Below are positions 36,011 through 43,317 of a stretch of DNA of 64,000 bases, piece by piece (position 1 is the first letter of the stretch; each line of letters begins with the position of its first letter). This stretch comes from Flavobacteriales bacterium (lineage in GTDB: Bacteria; Bacteroidota; Bacteroidia; CAIKAF01): assembly GCA_018401695.1 (NCBI GenBank), contig JAGYKD010000001.1, forward strand, positions 1,242,016 through 1,306,015, written 5' to 3'. The position numbers and the translations under genes were made by a program. Under the pieces are notes generated by a model. That model worked only from the letters and a program-made list of their open reading frames with translations. It was not told the DNA's origin and ran no database searches.

Positions 36011-36250
36011 TTAAGAAATGGACTTGCGTACCCGCTGGGTGTAGTTGCGTAATGCTTCCGGAAAGCTTTGTCCCTGAGATATATATCCCAAAATTTCGCG
36101 GGCAGCCAACACATGGGTAAGCTGTTCGCCTTCGTCTTCGCCTTCAATGTCAATGGCGGGTTTTTGCTCTTCGAGCAGGGCTTCTTCGGCCAGTTTCAAA
36201 GCCTCATCGTTATGCTCTTGCACCAATTTTTTAATCACTGGAATTTTCAT
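36011..36250 (-). CDS. DUF6952 family protein
   Basis: The 79-residue acidic protein begins MKIPVIKKLVQEH and contains the conserved IDIEGEDEGEQLTHVLAA and ALRNYTQRVRKSI elements of DUF6952. It is a small family restricted, as far as I know, to Bacteroidota and usually placed directly after a thioredoxin gene, as here. Its ATG overlaps the thioredoxin stop by 4 bp, so the two are probably co-translated and work together in thiol redox control. There is no signal peptide or cysteine, so it cannot itself do thiol exchange. The function is unknown. Confidence 0.85.
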   Translation of the reverse strand: MKIPVIKKLVQEHNDEALKLAEEALLEEQKPAIDIEGEDEGEQLTHVLAAREILGYISQGQSFPEALRNYTQRVRKSIS

Positions 36251-36567
36251 GAAGCAACTTGGTTGAGCAGTTCTACGGCCTTTTCTTCTTTGCTGGTAGC
36301 GCTTCCGGCCACGAGTTTGCCGTCTTTAAACACCGCAATAAAGGGCAGGTTGTCTACACCGGCCAGTTGTCGGCTTTCGGGATTGTTTTCGGCGTTGATG
36401 TCTACAAACTGAATTCCGGCGAAGCGCTCGTCTTCGGAAAGTCGGCGGAATTTTGGGGCAAAAAGTTTGCAGCTGCCGCACCAATCGGCGTAATATTTTA
36501 CGGCAATGGCCTCGCCGCTGTCCAGTAAAGTTTTGAATTCAGTATCGTTAAGCACGTTCACAGCCAT
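36247..36567 (-). CDS. Thioredoxin family protein
   Basis: The 106-residue cytoplasmic thioredoxin-fold protein has the active site WCGSC (about residues 30-34) in YYADWCGSCKLFAPKF, and the cis-Pro loop in VDNLPFIAVFKDG. The ATG at 36567 is chosen because it gives the standard thioredoxin N-terminus (MAVNVLNDTEFK). Longer in-frame extension to 36651 lacks an ATG and overlaps mazG. The gene is 58 bp downstream of mazG and overlaps the DUF6952 gene by 4 bp. Confidence 0.9.
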   Translation of the reverse strand: MAVNVLNDTEFKTLLDSGEAIAVKYYADWCGSCKLFAPKFRRLSEDERFAGIQFVDINAENNPESRQLAGVDNLPFIAVFKDGKLVAGSATSKEEKAVELLNQVAS

Positions 36568-36625
36568 GATTTTATGGATTTTAATTGTTGCAAAATAACG
36601 AAAGCCGCTTCGAAAGGGTTCGATA

Positions 36626-37435
36626 TTAAGGTTTTTTAGTTTTGGGAACATGTCCGGCTTTTACCCGCTCCCAGTAAAGGTCGGCTTGGGCCTCGGTCAG
36701 CTCGTCCCAGCTTTTGTTTTCGGCCTGCATCCAGGCTTCCAGACCTTCGAAGCGCTGTTTGAATTTTTGATTGGCCCTTGCGAGTGCATCCTCTGGGTTT
36801 ATGTGCTGAAAGCGTGCCAGATTCACAAGGCTAAAAAGCAAATCTCCAAACTCGTCTTCTTTTTCCCGCTCGGAGCCCTCTTGCACTGCTTGTTTAAATT
36901 CTTGAATTTCCTCGGTGATTTTGTCCCAAACCGGGGCTTCGTGTTTCCAGTCAAAGCCCACACCGGAGGCCTTTTCTTGCATGCGCCAAGCCTTTACCAG
37001 TGCCGGCAGGCTGTTTGGGACTCCGGCCAAGACAGAGCGGTGGCCTTCTTTGAGTTTGATTTTTTCCCAGTTTTGCTTTACGGTTTCGGCATCATTGGCC
37101 TCTACATCGCCGTATATGTGAGGATGCCGTTCAATGAGTTTGTCGCAGATGCCATGCAGCACTTCGGAAAGCTGAAACCAGTTTTTTTCGTTGGCTATGC
37201 GGGCATAAAAAACCAGATGCAGAAACAAATCCCCGAGTTCATTTCGAATTTCTCTGGGCTTGTTGTCTAAAATGGCATCGGAAAGTTCGTAAAGTTCTTC
37301 AATGCTGAGCGTGCGCAGACTTTCCATGGTTTGCTTTTGATCCCATGGACATTTGGTGCGCAGTTCATCCATGATTTGGAGCAAGCGAACAAAGGCCTCG
37401 GCGGCTTCTTGATGGTTCTTTTGTACTTTTGTCAT
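36626..37435 (-). CDS. mazG: Nucleoside triphosphate pyrophosphohydrolase MazG
   Basis: The 269-residue enzyme hydrolyses NTPs to NMP and PPi, protecting against non-canonical nucleotides and modulating ppGpp. Two tandem MazG domains are visible. The N-terminal one starts KCPWDQKQTMESL and has the metal-binding EELYELSDAI and RNELGDLFLHLVF; the C-terminal one has KITEEIQEFKQA and EDEFGDLLFSLVNLARF. I set the start at ATG 37435 (MTKVQKNHQE) because TATCTTTG ends 5 nt before it. A longer reading from 37456 would begin inside that promoter box. Confidence 0.93.
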   Translation of the reverse strand: MTKVQKNHQEAAEAFVRLLQIMDELRTKCPWDQKQTMESLRTLSIEELYELSDAILDNKPREIRNELGDLFLHLVFYARIANEKNWFQLSEVLHGICDKLIERHPHIYGDVEANDAETVKQNWEKIKLKEGHRSVLAGVPNSLPALVKAWRMQEKASGVGFDWKHEAPVWDKITEEIQEFKQAVQEGSEREKEDEFGDLLFSLVNLARFQHINPEDALARANQKFKQRFEGLEAWMQAENKSWDELTEAQADLYWERVKAGHVPKTKKP

Positions 37436-37440
37436 TGAAA

Positions 37441-37448
37441 CAAAGATA
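37441..37448 (-). promoter_or_regulatory. TAnnTTTG -7 box of mazG
   Basis: The minus strand reads TATCTTTG, ending 5 nt before the ATG at 37435. It decides the start codon against an in-frame ATG at 37456 that lies upstream of the box. No clear -33. Confidence 0.55.
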
Positions 37449-37478
37449 GGATGCATACGTATCCTTTACCAGAAACGC

Positions 37479-37676
37479 ATGATTTGGAAGTTAGCACTTA
37501 TTAGTATAGGCCTTTTGGCTTTGGGCTTTGCCGGCATTGCCATTAAGATTTTGGTTAAGAAGAACGGTAAGTTTGCCGGTACTTGCGCCAGCCAAAGCCC
37601 TTTTTTGAATCCTGAGGGAAAGGCATGCAGCATGTGTGGGGCACTACCGGAAGAACAATGCAAAAGCGAAAGTTAA
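37479..37676 (+). CDS. Small membrane-anchored protein with conserved cysteine tail
   Basis: The 65-residue protein has one N-terminal membrane helix (about 4-25), then a short tail with GTCASQSPFLNPEGKACSMCGALPEEQC. The C-x(n)-C-x-x-C-G pattern suggests a metal or disulfide knuckle. Similar short 'membrane or secreted' proteins with a TCAS, G-x-x-C-x-x-C-G tail are common in Bacteroidota genomes, with no known role. The gene lies between mazG (divergent) and frr (53 bp downstream). Confidence 0.7.
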   Translation: MIWKLALISIGLLALGFAGIAIKILVKKNGKFAGTCASQSPFLNPEGKACSMCGALPEEQCKSES

Positions 37677-37728
37677 ACCCGGTAATAAATTTCTTTATTT
37701 TTACGCTGCTTCAACCAATTGCTGAATT

Positions 37729-38286
37729 ATGAGTATCGACGCTGTTCTGTCATCTTGCAAGAGTGCCATGTCTAAGGCCATTGAACATTTAGAAAGTGGA
37801 CTGCTTAAAATACGAACGGGCAAGGCCAGTCCTGCCATGTTGGATTCAGTTATGGTGTCTTATTACGGCACACCTACGCCCATTCAACAAGTAGCCTCGG
37901 TCAACACGCCGGACGCACGCACCCTGTCGGTTCAACCTTGGGAGAAGCAGCTTATTCCTGACATTGAGAAAGCCATTATTCAGTCCAATTTGGGCTTGAA
38001 TCCGCAAAACGACGGTGAAATGATTCGGATTAATGTGCCGCCTTTGACCGAAGAGCGACGCAAAGAAATGGTAAAGCTGGCCAAAGCAGAAGGGGAACAT
38101 GCTAAAGTGAGCTTGCGCAATACGCGGCGCGAAGCCAACGAGGCGGTGAAAAAACTGCAAAAAGAAGGCTTGGCAGAAGATTTGGCAAAGGATGCCGAAG
38201 CAGAAATCCAGCAAATTATCGATGGATTCACCAAAAAAGTAGATGAGCTTTGCGCCATTAAGGAGAAAGAGATTTTGAAGGTTTGA
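37729..38286 (+). CDS. frr: Ribosome recycling factor
   Basis: The 185-residue protein, with EF-G, splits post-termination ribosomes. All family elements are present: KIRTGKASPAMLDSVMVSYYGTPTP, LSVQPWEKQLIPDIEKAI, LTEERRKEMVKLAK and the long three-helix bundle ending DELCAIKEKEI. The length is exactly standard. ATG at 37729. A TATTTTTA sequence about 25 nt upstream may be its promoter. Confidence 0.96.
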   Translation: MSIDAVLSSCKSAMSKAIEHLESGLLKIRTGKASPAMLDSVMVSYYGTPTPIQQVASVNTPDARTLSVQPWEKQLIPDIEKAIIQSNLGLNPQNDGEMIRINVPPLTEERRKEMVKLAKAEGEHAKVSLRNTRREANEAVKKLQKEGLAEDLAKDAEAEIQQIIDGFTKKVDELCAIKEKEILKV

Positions 38287-38581
38287 GACACTTAATGAAA
38301 CCTGGATCTCTGTGTCTTAGCTTGCCTCCTATGGGCATTTTTATGGCACGCATGCTTTATTGACTTCGCATTGCCCCAATCGTTTGATTTTAAATACAGC
38401 CCGCAGCATCTGGTTTTTTTCGAAGGGTTCGTAGGCTTGAACTTCGGCTCGAAGTTGTATCGTTTCTTAGCTTGTGCGCTAATAAAGACCGAAGAAAGAA
38501 AGGTGAATGGGTTTGGAATTAGCTACTGCATTAGGGCTTTTTAAAAGAGGGGCTCAGATGCTCTTGAGAAGGACTTATGGG

Positions 38582-38896
38582 CTAATTGTTTCTCATTTTT
38601 CCAAGAATGGTGGTTAACGTCGCCTTTAATTTATCGATGGCATCGTCCACTGCTTTTTCTTTAGATGCGCTGCTGCCGGTAACTAGCACGGGTTGCCTGC
38701 CTTCTAAACGAGCCTCTAACTTGCATTGTATGTCATCGGGTCCTGATTTTTCAGCGTTTTGGTCCGATAAATGCACTTCGATGCGTGTGATTTTATCGGC
38801 AAAGTGTCTTAAGTCATGGTTTAATTTTTCGGTTACCATAGCTTCCAGTACCTCGGTTCCCTGAATATTTTTGTCGGTATTGAACTGTAGTTTCAT
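38582..38896 (-). CDS. Short-form HPF/RaiA ribosome-associated inhibitor
   Basis: The 104-residue protein has the HPF/RaiA fold: MKLQFNTDKNIQGTEVLEAMV, RIEVHLSDQNAEK, CKLEARLEGRQPVLVTG and AVDDAIDKLKATL. It binds the 30S subunit during stationary phase or stress. The long C-terminal dimerisation domain is absent, so it is a short HPF/YfiA type. There is no signal peptide. The 295 bp between frr and this gene hold nothing I can support. Confidence 0.9.
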   Translation of the reverse strand: MKLQFNTDKNIQGTEVLEAMVTEKLNHDLRHFADKITRIEVHLSDQNAEKSGPDDIQCKLEARLEGRQPVLVTGSSASKEKAVDDAIDKLKATLTTILGKMRNN

Positions 38897-39204
38897 GAAT
38901 TAGCCGTTTCGGTTTTATAATAGAATACAAAAAATGCAAAACATATACAACAGGTCAAGCGTAAGCTCCCTGCCTGTAGTATCAAAGATAGGCAATGTGG
39001 GTCTGAAAGGCAGTACGAAACGGGTAAAATTGAAGCATAGTCCTTGGATTTTTCATTTCCCAAGGCTGTGTATAGAAGGTTTTTAAACTTGCACCCTCTA
39101 TTTTTTGGGTGTTTAGTCTGTTTTTTGGGTTGTAAGATTTAATTTGCCAAGAGGGCTAATGGGAGGCATGGGGCTTTTGCCGTCCATTAGTTTGGTCGTA
39201 AATA
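38897..39204. other. 308-bp intergenic region between divergent hpf and crp/fnr-like genes
   Basis: I see no ORF, repeat or stable hairpin with confidence. A TATTTTTTG stretch near 39101-39109 and TAGTTTG near 39188-39194 are imperfect -7 boxes (spacing off by one), and one of them may drive the regulator gene. Confidence 0.4.
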
Positions 39205-39750
39205 GTGGACTATCTTTTGGAAGCATTAACGAAACAACTGATTAGCGTCTTTGGGAGCATTTTAAGCCCGGTGTCTTATAAAAAGGGCGCAGTGGTTCAG
39301 GAGGGCAACAGCTTAGGCGATAGCCTGTTTATTGTGCAGTCGGGTCTACTTCGGTCCTATTATTTTCAGAATGGTACAGACATTACTGCCCATTTTGCGG
39401 TTCCCTTTGGGATTGTGGGCGCGGTAGACAGCATTTTGAAGCAACAACGGAGCATATATTGGATAGAGGCGCTTCAGTGCAGTGAGGTGTTGCAATTGTA
39501 TTATGGCCAAATGGAAGCCTTTTTGGAGGATAATCCCGAGTATGAGCGTGTGGCACGGCAAGTGTTGCAAATGTTGTATTTAGACTTGGTGGAGCGTTTT
39601 GAGGGGTTGATGTTTTTGAATGCTCAGGAGCGCTATATGCATTTCTGTCGACGCTACCCGGACCTTATTCAAAACGCAAGTTTGGGACATATTGCTTCCT
39701 ATTTGGGCATGACCCAGGAAACCCTTAGTCGCGTGCGGAGATCCAAATGA
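39205..39750 (+). CDS. Crp/Fnr-family transcriptional regulator
   Basis: The 181-residue protein has an N-terminal cyclic-nucleotide-binding-like domain (KKGAVVQEGNSLGDSLFIVQSGLLRSYY; cited parts EGNSLGDSLFIVQSG and AHFAVPFGIVGAVDS). The C-terminal winged helix has recognition helix SYLGMTQETLSRVRR. It lacks the four cysteines of oxygen-sensing FNR, so its signal is not oxygen through an Fe-S cluster; the ligand is unknown. The best start is GTG at 39205. A perfect FNR-type palindrome 5 bp after its stop codon precedes the next gene, a likely target. Confidence 0.85.
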   Translation: MDYLLEALTKQLISVFGSILSPVSYKKGAVVQEGNSLGDSLFIVQSGLLRSYYFQNGTDITAHFAVPFGIVGAVDSILKQQRSIYWIEALQCSEVLQLYYGQMEAFLEDNPEYERVARQVLQMLYLDLVERFEGLMFLNAQERYMHFCRRYPDLIQNASLGHIASYLGMTQETLSRVRRSK

Positions 39751-39754
39751 TTTT

Positions 39755-39768
39755 TTGATGTAGATCAA
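39755..39768. promoter_or_regulatory. FNR/Crp-type operator
   Basis: TTGATGTAGATCAA matches the consensus TTGAT-N4-ATCAA perfectly on both half sites. Its centre (39761.5) is about 40 bp upstream of the start point predicted from the TAnnTTTG box at 39791-39798, the position of class II activators. Confidence 0.75.
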
Positions 39769-39790
39769 AGGGAATGCCCTGTGGTCAGGG

Positions 39791-39798
39791 TAATTTTG
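39791..39798 (+). promoter_or_regulatory. TAnnTTTG -7 box downstream of the FNR-type operator
   Basis: TAATTTTG is an exact match, 23 nt before ATG 39822. No -33 TTG at the usual spacing exists; the FNR-type site occupies the upstream position, as expected for an activated promoter. Confidence 0.6.
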
Positions 39799-39821
39799 GG
39801 GTCAATCAAAATCTAAAGCCC

Positions 39822-40208
39822 ATGTATATTTCGGTAAAGAAGTTACTTTTATTGGATGGGCTAGGAGCTGTCCTAACCGCCGCCATGTGTCTTGTGGTGG
39901 CTCGATTCGAAGCCTATTTTGGCATGCCTAAGCTGCCCATGGTGGTGCTTTCGTGCATAGCCTTTGGATTTGCCTTGTTTTCGATTTGCAATTATTTGTT
40001 CCTTAAGAGGGGGTTTAAAAGACCGTTGAGGAGAATTATGTTTGCCAACATTGCTTATTGCATGGCCACCGGTTTTCTTATCCTTTGGTATGTTGAACGC
40101 CTCACGGCTTTGGGCCTGGCGTATTTTTTTGGGGAGATTCTGGTGGTTTCTTTTGTGGTGCGTTTGGAATACATAAACACCAGAGACGCCGGTGGGGTGG
40201 GCGACTAA
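39822..40208 (+). CDS. Small four-helix integral membrane protein, likely Crp/Fnr target
   Basis: The 128-residue protein starts at ATG 39822 (MYISVKKLLLLDGLGAVL). The upstream in-frame ATG at 39774 overlaps the promoter region and is rejected. Four hydrophobic helices are seen (about 6-28, 36-58, 67-88, 92-114). Features include LLDGLGAVLTA at the start of helix one and YFFGEILVVSFVVRLEY in helix four, a Glu-containing helix. Similar small proteins occur in Bacteroidota without assigned function. Its promoter carries an FNR-type operator next to the regulator gene. Confidence 0.7.
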   Translation: MYISVKKLLLLDGLGAVLTAAMCLVVARFEAYFGMPKLPMVVLSCIAFGFALFSICNYLFLKRGFKRPLRRIMFANIAYCMATGFLILWYVERLTALGLAYFFGEILVVSFVVRLEYINTRDAGGVGD

Positions 40209-40217
40209 AAACCCTTG

Positions 40218-40452
40218 GAGACCGTTGACGCGTTGTGTTTTCAAGTTTTTAACCCTGACCAAGGCGTCAGGGACCTAGTTCCTGACCGAAGCGTCAGGAG
40301 ACAATTAAGGCACGGCCAAATTGAAAGTCTCCTGACGCTTCGGTCAGCATCTTTGAGTCAGGATAAAATACTAGAGATTTGGCCCTAAGGTAAACCCTAA
40401 CGCTGCGGTCAGGACAGGGTCGCCGCCAGAATAGCCATGCGTCAACGGTCTC
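40218..40452. repeat. Non-coding element with 14-bp terminal inverted repeats
   Basis: The left end GAGACCGTTGACGC (40218-40231) and right end GCGTCAACGGTCTC (40439-40452) are perfect inverted repeats. Inside, CTGACCGAAGCGTCAGGAGAC (about 40282-40302) and its complement (about 40326-40346) form a second inverted pair, and GCTGCGGTCAGGAC recurs as a related word. The right ~50 bp recur, diverged, at 58088-58136. It lies between two convergent genes and encodes no convincing protein. The layout is that of a MITE-like or structured intergenic element; no target-site duplication is obvious. Confidence 0.65.
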
Positions 40453-40470
40453 GTTTTAGTTAAGTCTTAA

Positions 40471-41691
40471 CTACTCCATTTCCTCCACTGTGGAAGGCAT
40501 GCTCAAACGGCTAAAGGCAAGCCAGGCTAAAGAGGCCGCGCCATACACAAAGCATTCCGGATCTACATCAAAAGCCGGGTGGTGCACAGAATACTGGTTT
40601 AATCCGTTAGAGCTGGCTGTGCCAAGACGCATAAATACCAGAGGTGCTTGTTTGCCGTAAAAGGCAAAGTCTTCGGCAGTCATACGTACGGGTAAATCCA
40701 GAACCTTCTCTTGTCCCAGCAATTCGGCGGCACGATGCTTCATGTGCAGCGTAGCTGCCGGATCGTTTATTAGTGGTGGATAGCCGGTTCTAATATCGAC
40801 AAACACCTCCACCCCATGCTTTTTTGCGGTGTCTTGGGCAAGTTTACGGATTGCCGAATGAAGAAGTTCCCGTTGCTCTTCCCTAAGGCAGCGCACCGTA
40901 CCTTGCATTAAAACCTCAGAAGGAATAACATTGGTTGCCCCCGGTGCTTCCAAACGTCCAATGGCTAAAACGGGAGTGGGATGGGTGTCGGCAAAGTGTA
41001 GTTTGGGCAGTGCATACAGGTTCGTTGTGAATTCGGCTGCTGCCAGCAAGGGGTTGGTTAATCTATCGGGCAGGGCAGCATGTCCTCCACTGCCTATAAC
41101 ACGAATGTGCAATTCATCGGTCGATGCCATGTAGGGACCCGGTCTAAAGCCTAGGGTTCCTACCTGAGCTTCTGGAAATACATGCAGAGCCAATAATGGT
41201 CCCGATTCCAGTGCATCTAAGGCTCCGGAATCGATCATGGCATTGGCGCCTCCCGGCAGTTTTTCTTCTCCCGGCTGAAAGAGATAGCTAAGTGTTCCGC
41301 CCCAATGCTGTTCGCAATCCTTTAGCATATGCAAAGCCCCCAATAAGCAAGTCATGTGTACATCGTGACCGCAGGCGTGCATTACCCCCTTGTTTTGGGA
41401 GGCATAGGTTCTGCCGTCTCGCGGGTCTTCTTCCAAGGGTAGAGCATCCATGTCGGCCCTTAAACCTATAGTTGAGCCCATGGGCCCATTGCCTTTCCAA
41501 GCCCCCCAAAGCCCTGCATGGGTTTTGGAAGTGTGTACCGCTCCAATGTTGGGGGGAAGAGCTTCCATTACACGTTTACGGGTTTCCCATTCTTCAAAAG
41601 ACAATTCCGGGAACTGGTGAAACAGAGCTCTTTTTTCCTGCATCCAGGAAAGGTAGTGGCGGGCTCGTTCCAAAAACCAATCCGGTTTCAT
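40471..41691 (-). CDS. M20-family amidohydrolase (hippurate hydrolase/IAA-amino acid hydrolase type)
   Basis: The 406-residue zinc hydrolase cleaves N-acyl amino acids or peptides. Metal ligands and catalytic residues are visible: Asp80/Asp82 in LRADMDALP, His105, Cys107 and His109 in MHACGHDVHM, and Glu142/Glu143 in QPGEEKLPGG. MTAEDFAFYGKQ is near the C-terminus. The dimerisation domain (GSGGHAALPDRLTNPL) is present. No signal peptide, so it is cytoplasmic. Its ATG overlaps the stop of the TauE/SafE gene by 4 bp, so the two and the Ycf48-like gene probably form an operon. Confidence 0.9.
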   Translation of the reverse strand: MKPDWFLERARHYLSWMQEKRALFHQFPELSFEEWETRKRVMEALPPNIGAVHTSKTHAGLWGAWKGNGPMGSTIGLRADMDALPLEEDPRDGRTYASQNKGVMHACGHDVHMTCLLGALHMLKDCEQHWGGTLSYLFQPGEEKLPGGANAMIDSGALDALESGPLLALHVFPEAQVGTLGFRPGPYMASTDELHIRVIGSGGHAALPDRLTNPLLAAAEFTTNLYALPKLHFADTHPTPVLAIGRLEAPGATNVIPSEVLMQGTVRCLREEQRELLHSAIRKLAQDTAKKHGVEVFVDIRTGYPPLINDPAATLHMKHRAAELLGQEKVLDLPVRMTAEDFAFYGKQAPLVFMRLGTASSNGLNQYSVHHPAFDVDPECFVYGAASLAWLAFSRLSMPSTVEEME

Positions 41692-42068
41692 TTGCCAAAT
41701 ACGAATTTAAGGGCGACCAATAGCATAAAGCCGCCAAAGATGCGGCGGACTAGAATAGGATCCAGTTTGAGGGCAATTTTAGAGCCTAGAAAGCTTCCGG
41801 CAACAAAGCAAAGGGCAATTACCAGTGCGTAATTAAACTTTACATGGCCTTTGTTGTAATAATTGAGCACCCCTAAAATGCCTACAGGCACCATAAGCAC
41901 TGCCAGGCTGGTTCCTTGTGCCGTTAATTGACTTAAGCCCAGAAAGAAGACAAGGGCGGGAACCATAACCACCCCTCCTCCGATGCCCACAAAACCACTC
42001 AAAAATCCTGCCGATAAGCCAATTAGAGCAAGCATTAAAAAGGTTTGGTTGTCCATAGGCGCTTTCAT
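41688..42068 (-). CDS. Half-length TauE/SafE family permease
   Basis: The 126-residue membrane protein has about four helices. It contains the repeat signature GLSAGFLSGFVGIGGGVVMVPAL (key part GFVGIGGG) that occurs once per half in full TauE/SafE transporters, and AQGTSLAVLMVPVGILG. Typical members have two such halves (about 250 residues), so this is a half-size form that would have to dimerise. No second half is found nearby, and the reading frame is intact, so it is not an obvious truncation. The substrate is unknown; the family moves organosulfur anions and sulfite. Its ATG overlaps the preceding stop by 1 bp (TAATG). Confidence 0.8.
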   Translation of the reverse strand: MKAPMDNQTFLMLALIGLSAGFLSGFVGIGGGVVMVPALVFFLGLSQLTAQGTSLAVLMVPVGILGVLNYYNKGHVKFNYALVIALCFVAGSFLGSKIALKLDPILVRRIFGGFMLLVALKFVFGK

Positions 42069-43231
42069 TAGAAGTCGTTGGGATGTAGCAGCAGTTTAGC
42101 GCGTGTGTTGCCCTGTACCAAAATATATGTTCCTTTTGGCAAATGGCTTAGATGTAAAACTCCTTGGCTGTCAGGTGCTTGAGTGGAAATAAGTCGACCT
42201 TCGGTGGTGTATATTTCTACTGAAGGTGTGCCGGGGCCGGGCTTGAGCCATTGTACCCTACCCTCACTGGGGTTGGGGAAAAGCAGGAAAACAGAGTGTT
42301 GGGATTCAAGTCCCATAGGGTTGGTTTGTTTGAGCAAAAGGCCGCCTTTACCGGAGGCGTACAAAGTGCCGTTTGCCAATCCGGTGATGGCGCTTATTTC
42401 GAGGTAATTTAGGGGGTAGGGCTGCTGTGTCCAAGAGTTTCCTCCATCGGTGGTATGCAAAATAATGCCATCGCCAACGGCCCAGCCTGTAAGCGGGGAA
42501 GCGAACCAAAGGTCGTTTAGGTTTTGTTCTCCGGTTCTTATACGCTGCCAAGATTCACCGCCATTATAGGTTCTTAAAATAAGGCCGTTAAAACCCGTTA
42601 CAAACACGGTGTCTTTGTTAAGGACATGAATACCGGTAAGGGTTTCGGGTGCTTCTAAATCTTCTTTTTCCCAAGAGCTTCCTTCGTCGGTACTTTTGAG
42701 GATTGTACCGTTTTCGCCCACACACCAAAGCTGTCCTTCCGGAGAGCAAGCCAAGGCCAAAAGCCAAGACTGGGTGGTGCTTGGCACTACAGTCCAACCA
42801 TTTTCTATTTGGTTGGACACCTGAATGCTTCCGTTGAGTCCACAGGCAATAAGTTTTCCTTGGGGTGTTTGGGTCCAATCCATCATCCAACTGCCGTTGG
42901 CAAATTCCATGGAATTCCAGCTTAACCCTAAATCGCTGCTGTAAAGTCCTTGTCCTTCGAATCCTGAGCAGAAAAGCCTTCCATCTTGCGTACTTCCTAT
43001 GGCGTATTGGATGGGTTGGTTTTGCAGCACCTGCAAGTTCCAGGTAAGGCCTCCATTGGTTGTTCGGTACAATCGTGCAGCATCTGTAGTTCCTCCAACG
43101 GCAAAGCCGGTATCGGGGTGAATGAAATGAATGTCGAGCAAATTGTCGGGATGAAAGGGCCCCATGGATTGCCAACTTTGGGCTTTAGCAACCAAAGGCA
43201 ACAGGAGCATTACGAAATACCATTTGGGCAT
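42068..43231 (-). CDS. Ycf48-like beta-propeller protein with T9SS sorting domain
   Basis: The 387-residue secreted protein has a signal peptide (ending VAKAQ, about residue 18). It then has repeated blades of the type GFAVGG-x-L-x-RTTNGGLTW, seen at least six times (TTNGGLTW, STDEGSSWEK, TYNGGESWQR, TTDGGNSWTQ). This is the Ycf48/sialidase-like propeller common in Bacteroidota surface proteins. The C-terminus is a type A sorting domain starting VFLLFPNPSEGRVQW with LSHLPKGTYIL. Its role is unknown, but it is probably surface-exposed. A TACCTTTG box lies 13 nt before the ATG. Confidence 0.85.
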   Translation of the reverse strand: MPKWYFVMLLLPLVAKAQSWQSMGPFHPDNLLDIHFIHPDTGFAVGGTTDAARLYRTTNGGLTWNLQVLQNQPIQYAIGSTQDGRLFCSGFEGQGLYSSDLGLSWNSMEFANGSWMMDWTQTPQGKLIACGLNGSIQVSNQIENGWTVVPSTTQSWLLALACSPEGQLWCVGENGTILKSTDEGSSWEKEDLEAPETLTGIHVLNKDTVFVTGFNGLILRTYNGGESWQRIRTGEQNLNDLWFASPLTGWAVGDGIILHTTDGGNSWTQQPYPLNYLEISAITGLANGTLYASGKGGLLLKQTNPMGLESQHSVFLLFPNPSEGRVQWLKPGPGTPSVEIYTTEGRLISTQAPDSQGVLHLSHLPKGTYILVQGNTRAKLLLHPNDF

Positions 43232-43244
43232 GGTGATTTTTTTT

Positions 43245-43252
43245 CAAAGGTA
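43245..43252 (-). promoter_or_regulatory. TAnnTTTG -7 box of the Ycf48-like/TauE/M20 operon
   Basis: The minus strand reads TACCTTTG, 13 nt before the ATG at 43231, giving a leader shorter than 10 nt. No clear -33. Confidence 0.5.
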
Positions 43253-43317
43253 GGAAATCTGAAAGTGGCGATAGACTCAGCTTGGGAGGTTGAGGCATAA
43301 AGAGTTATTTTTAAACC

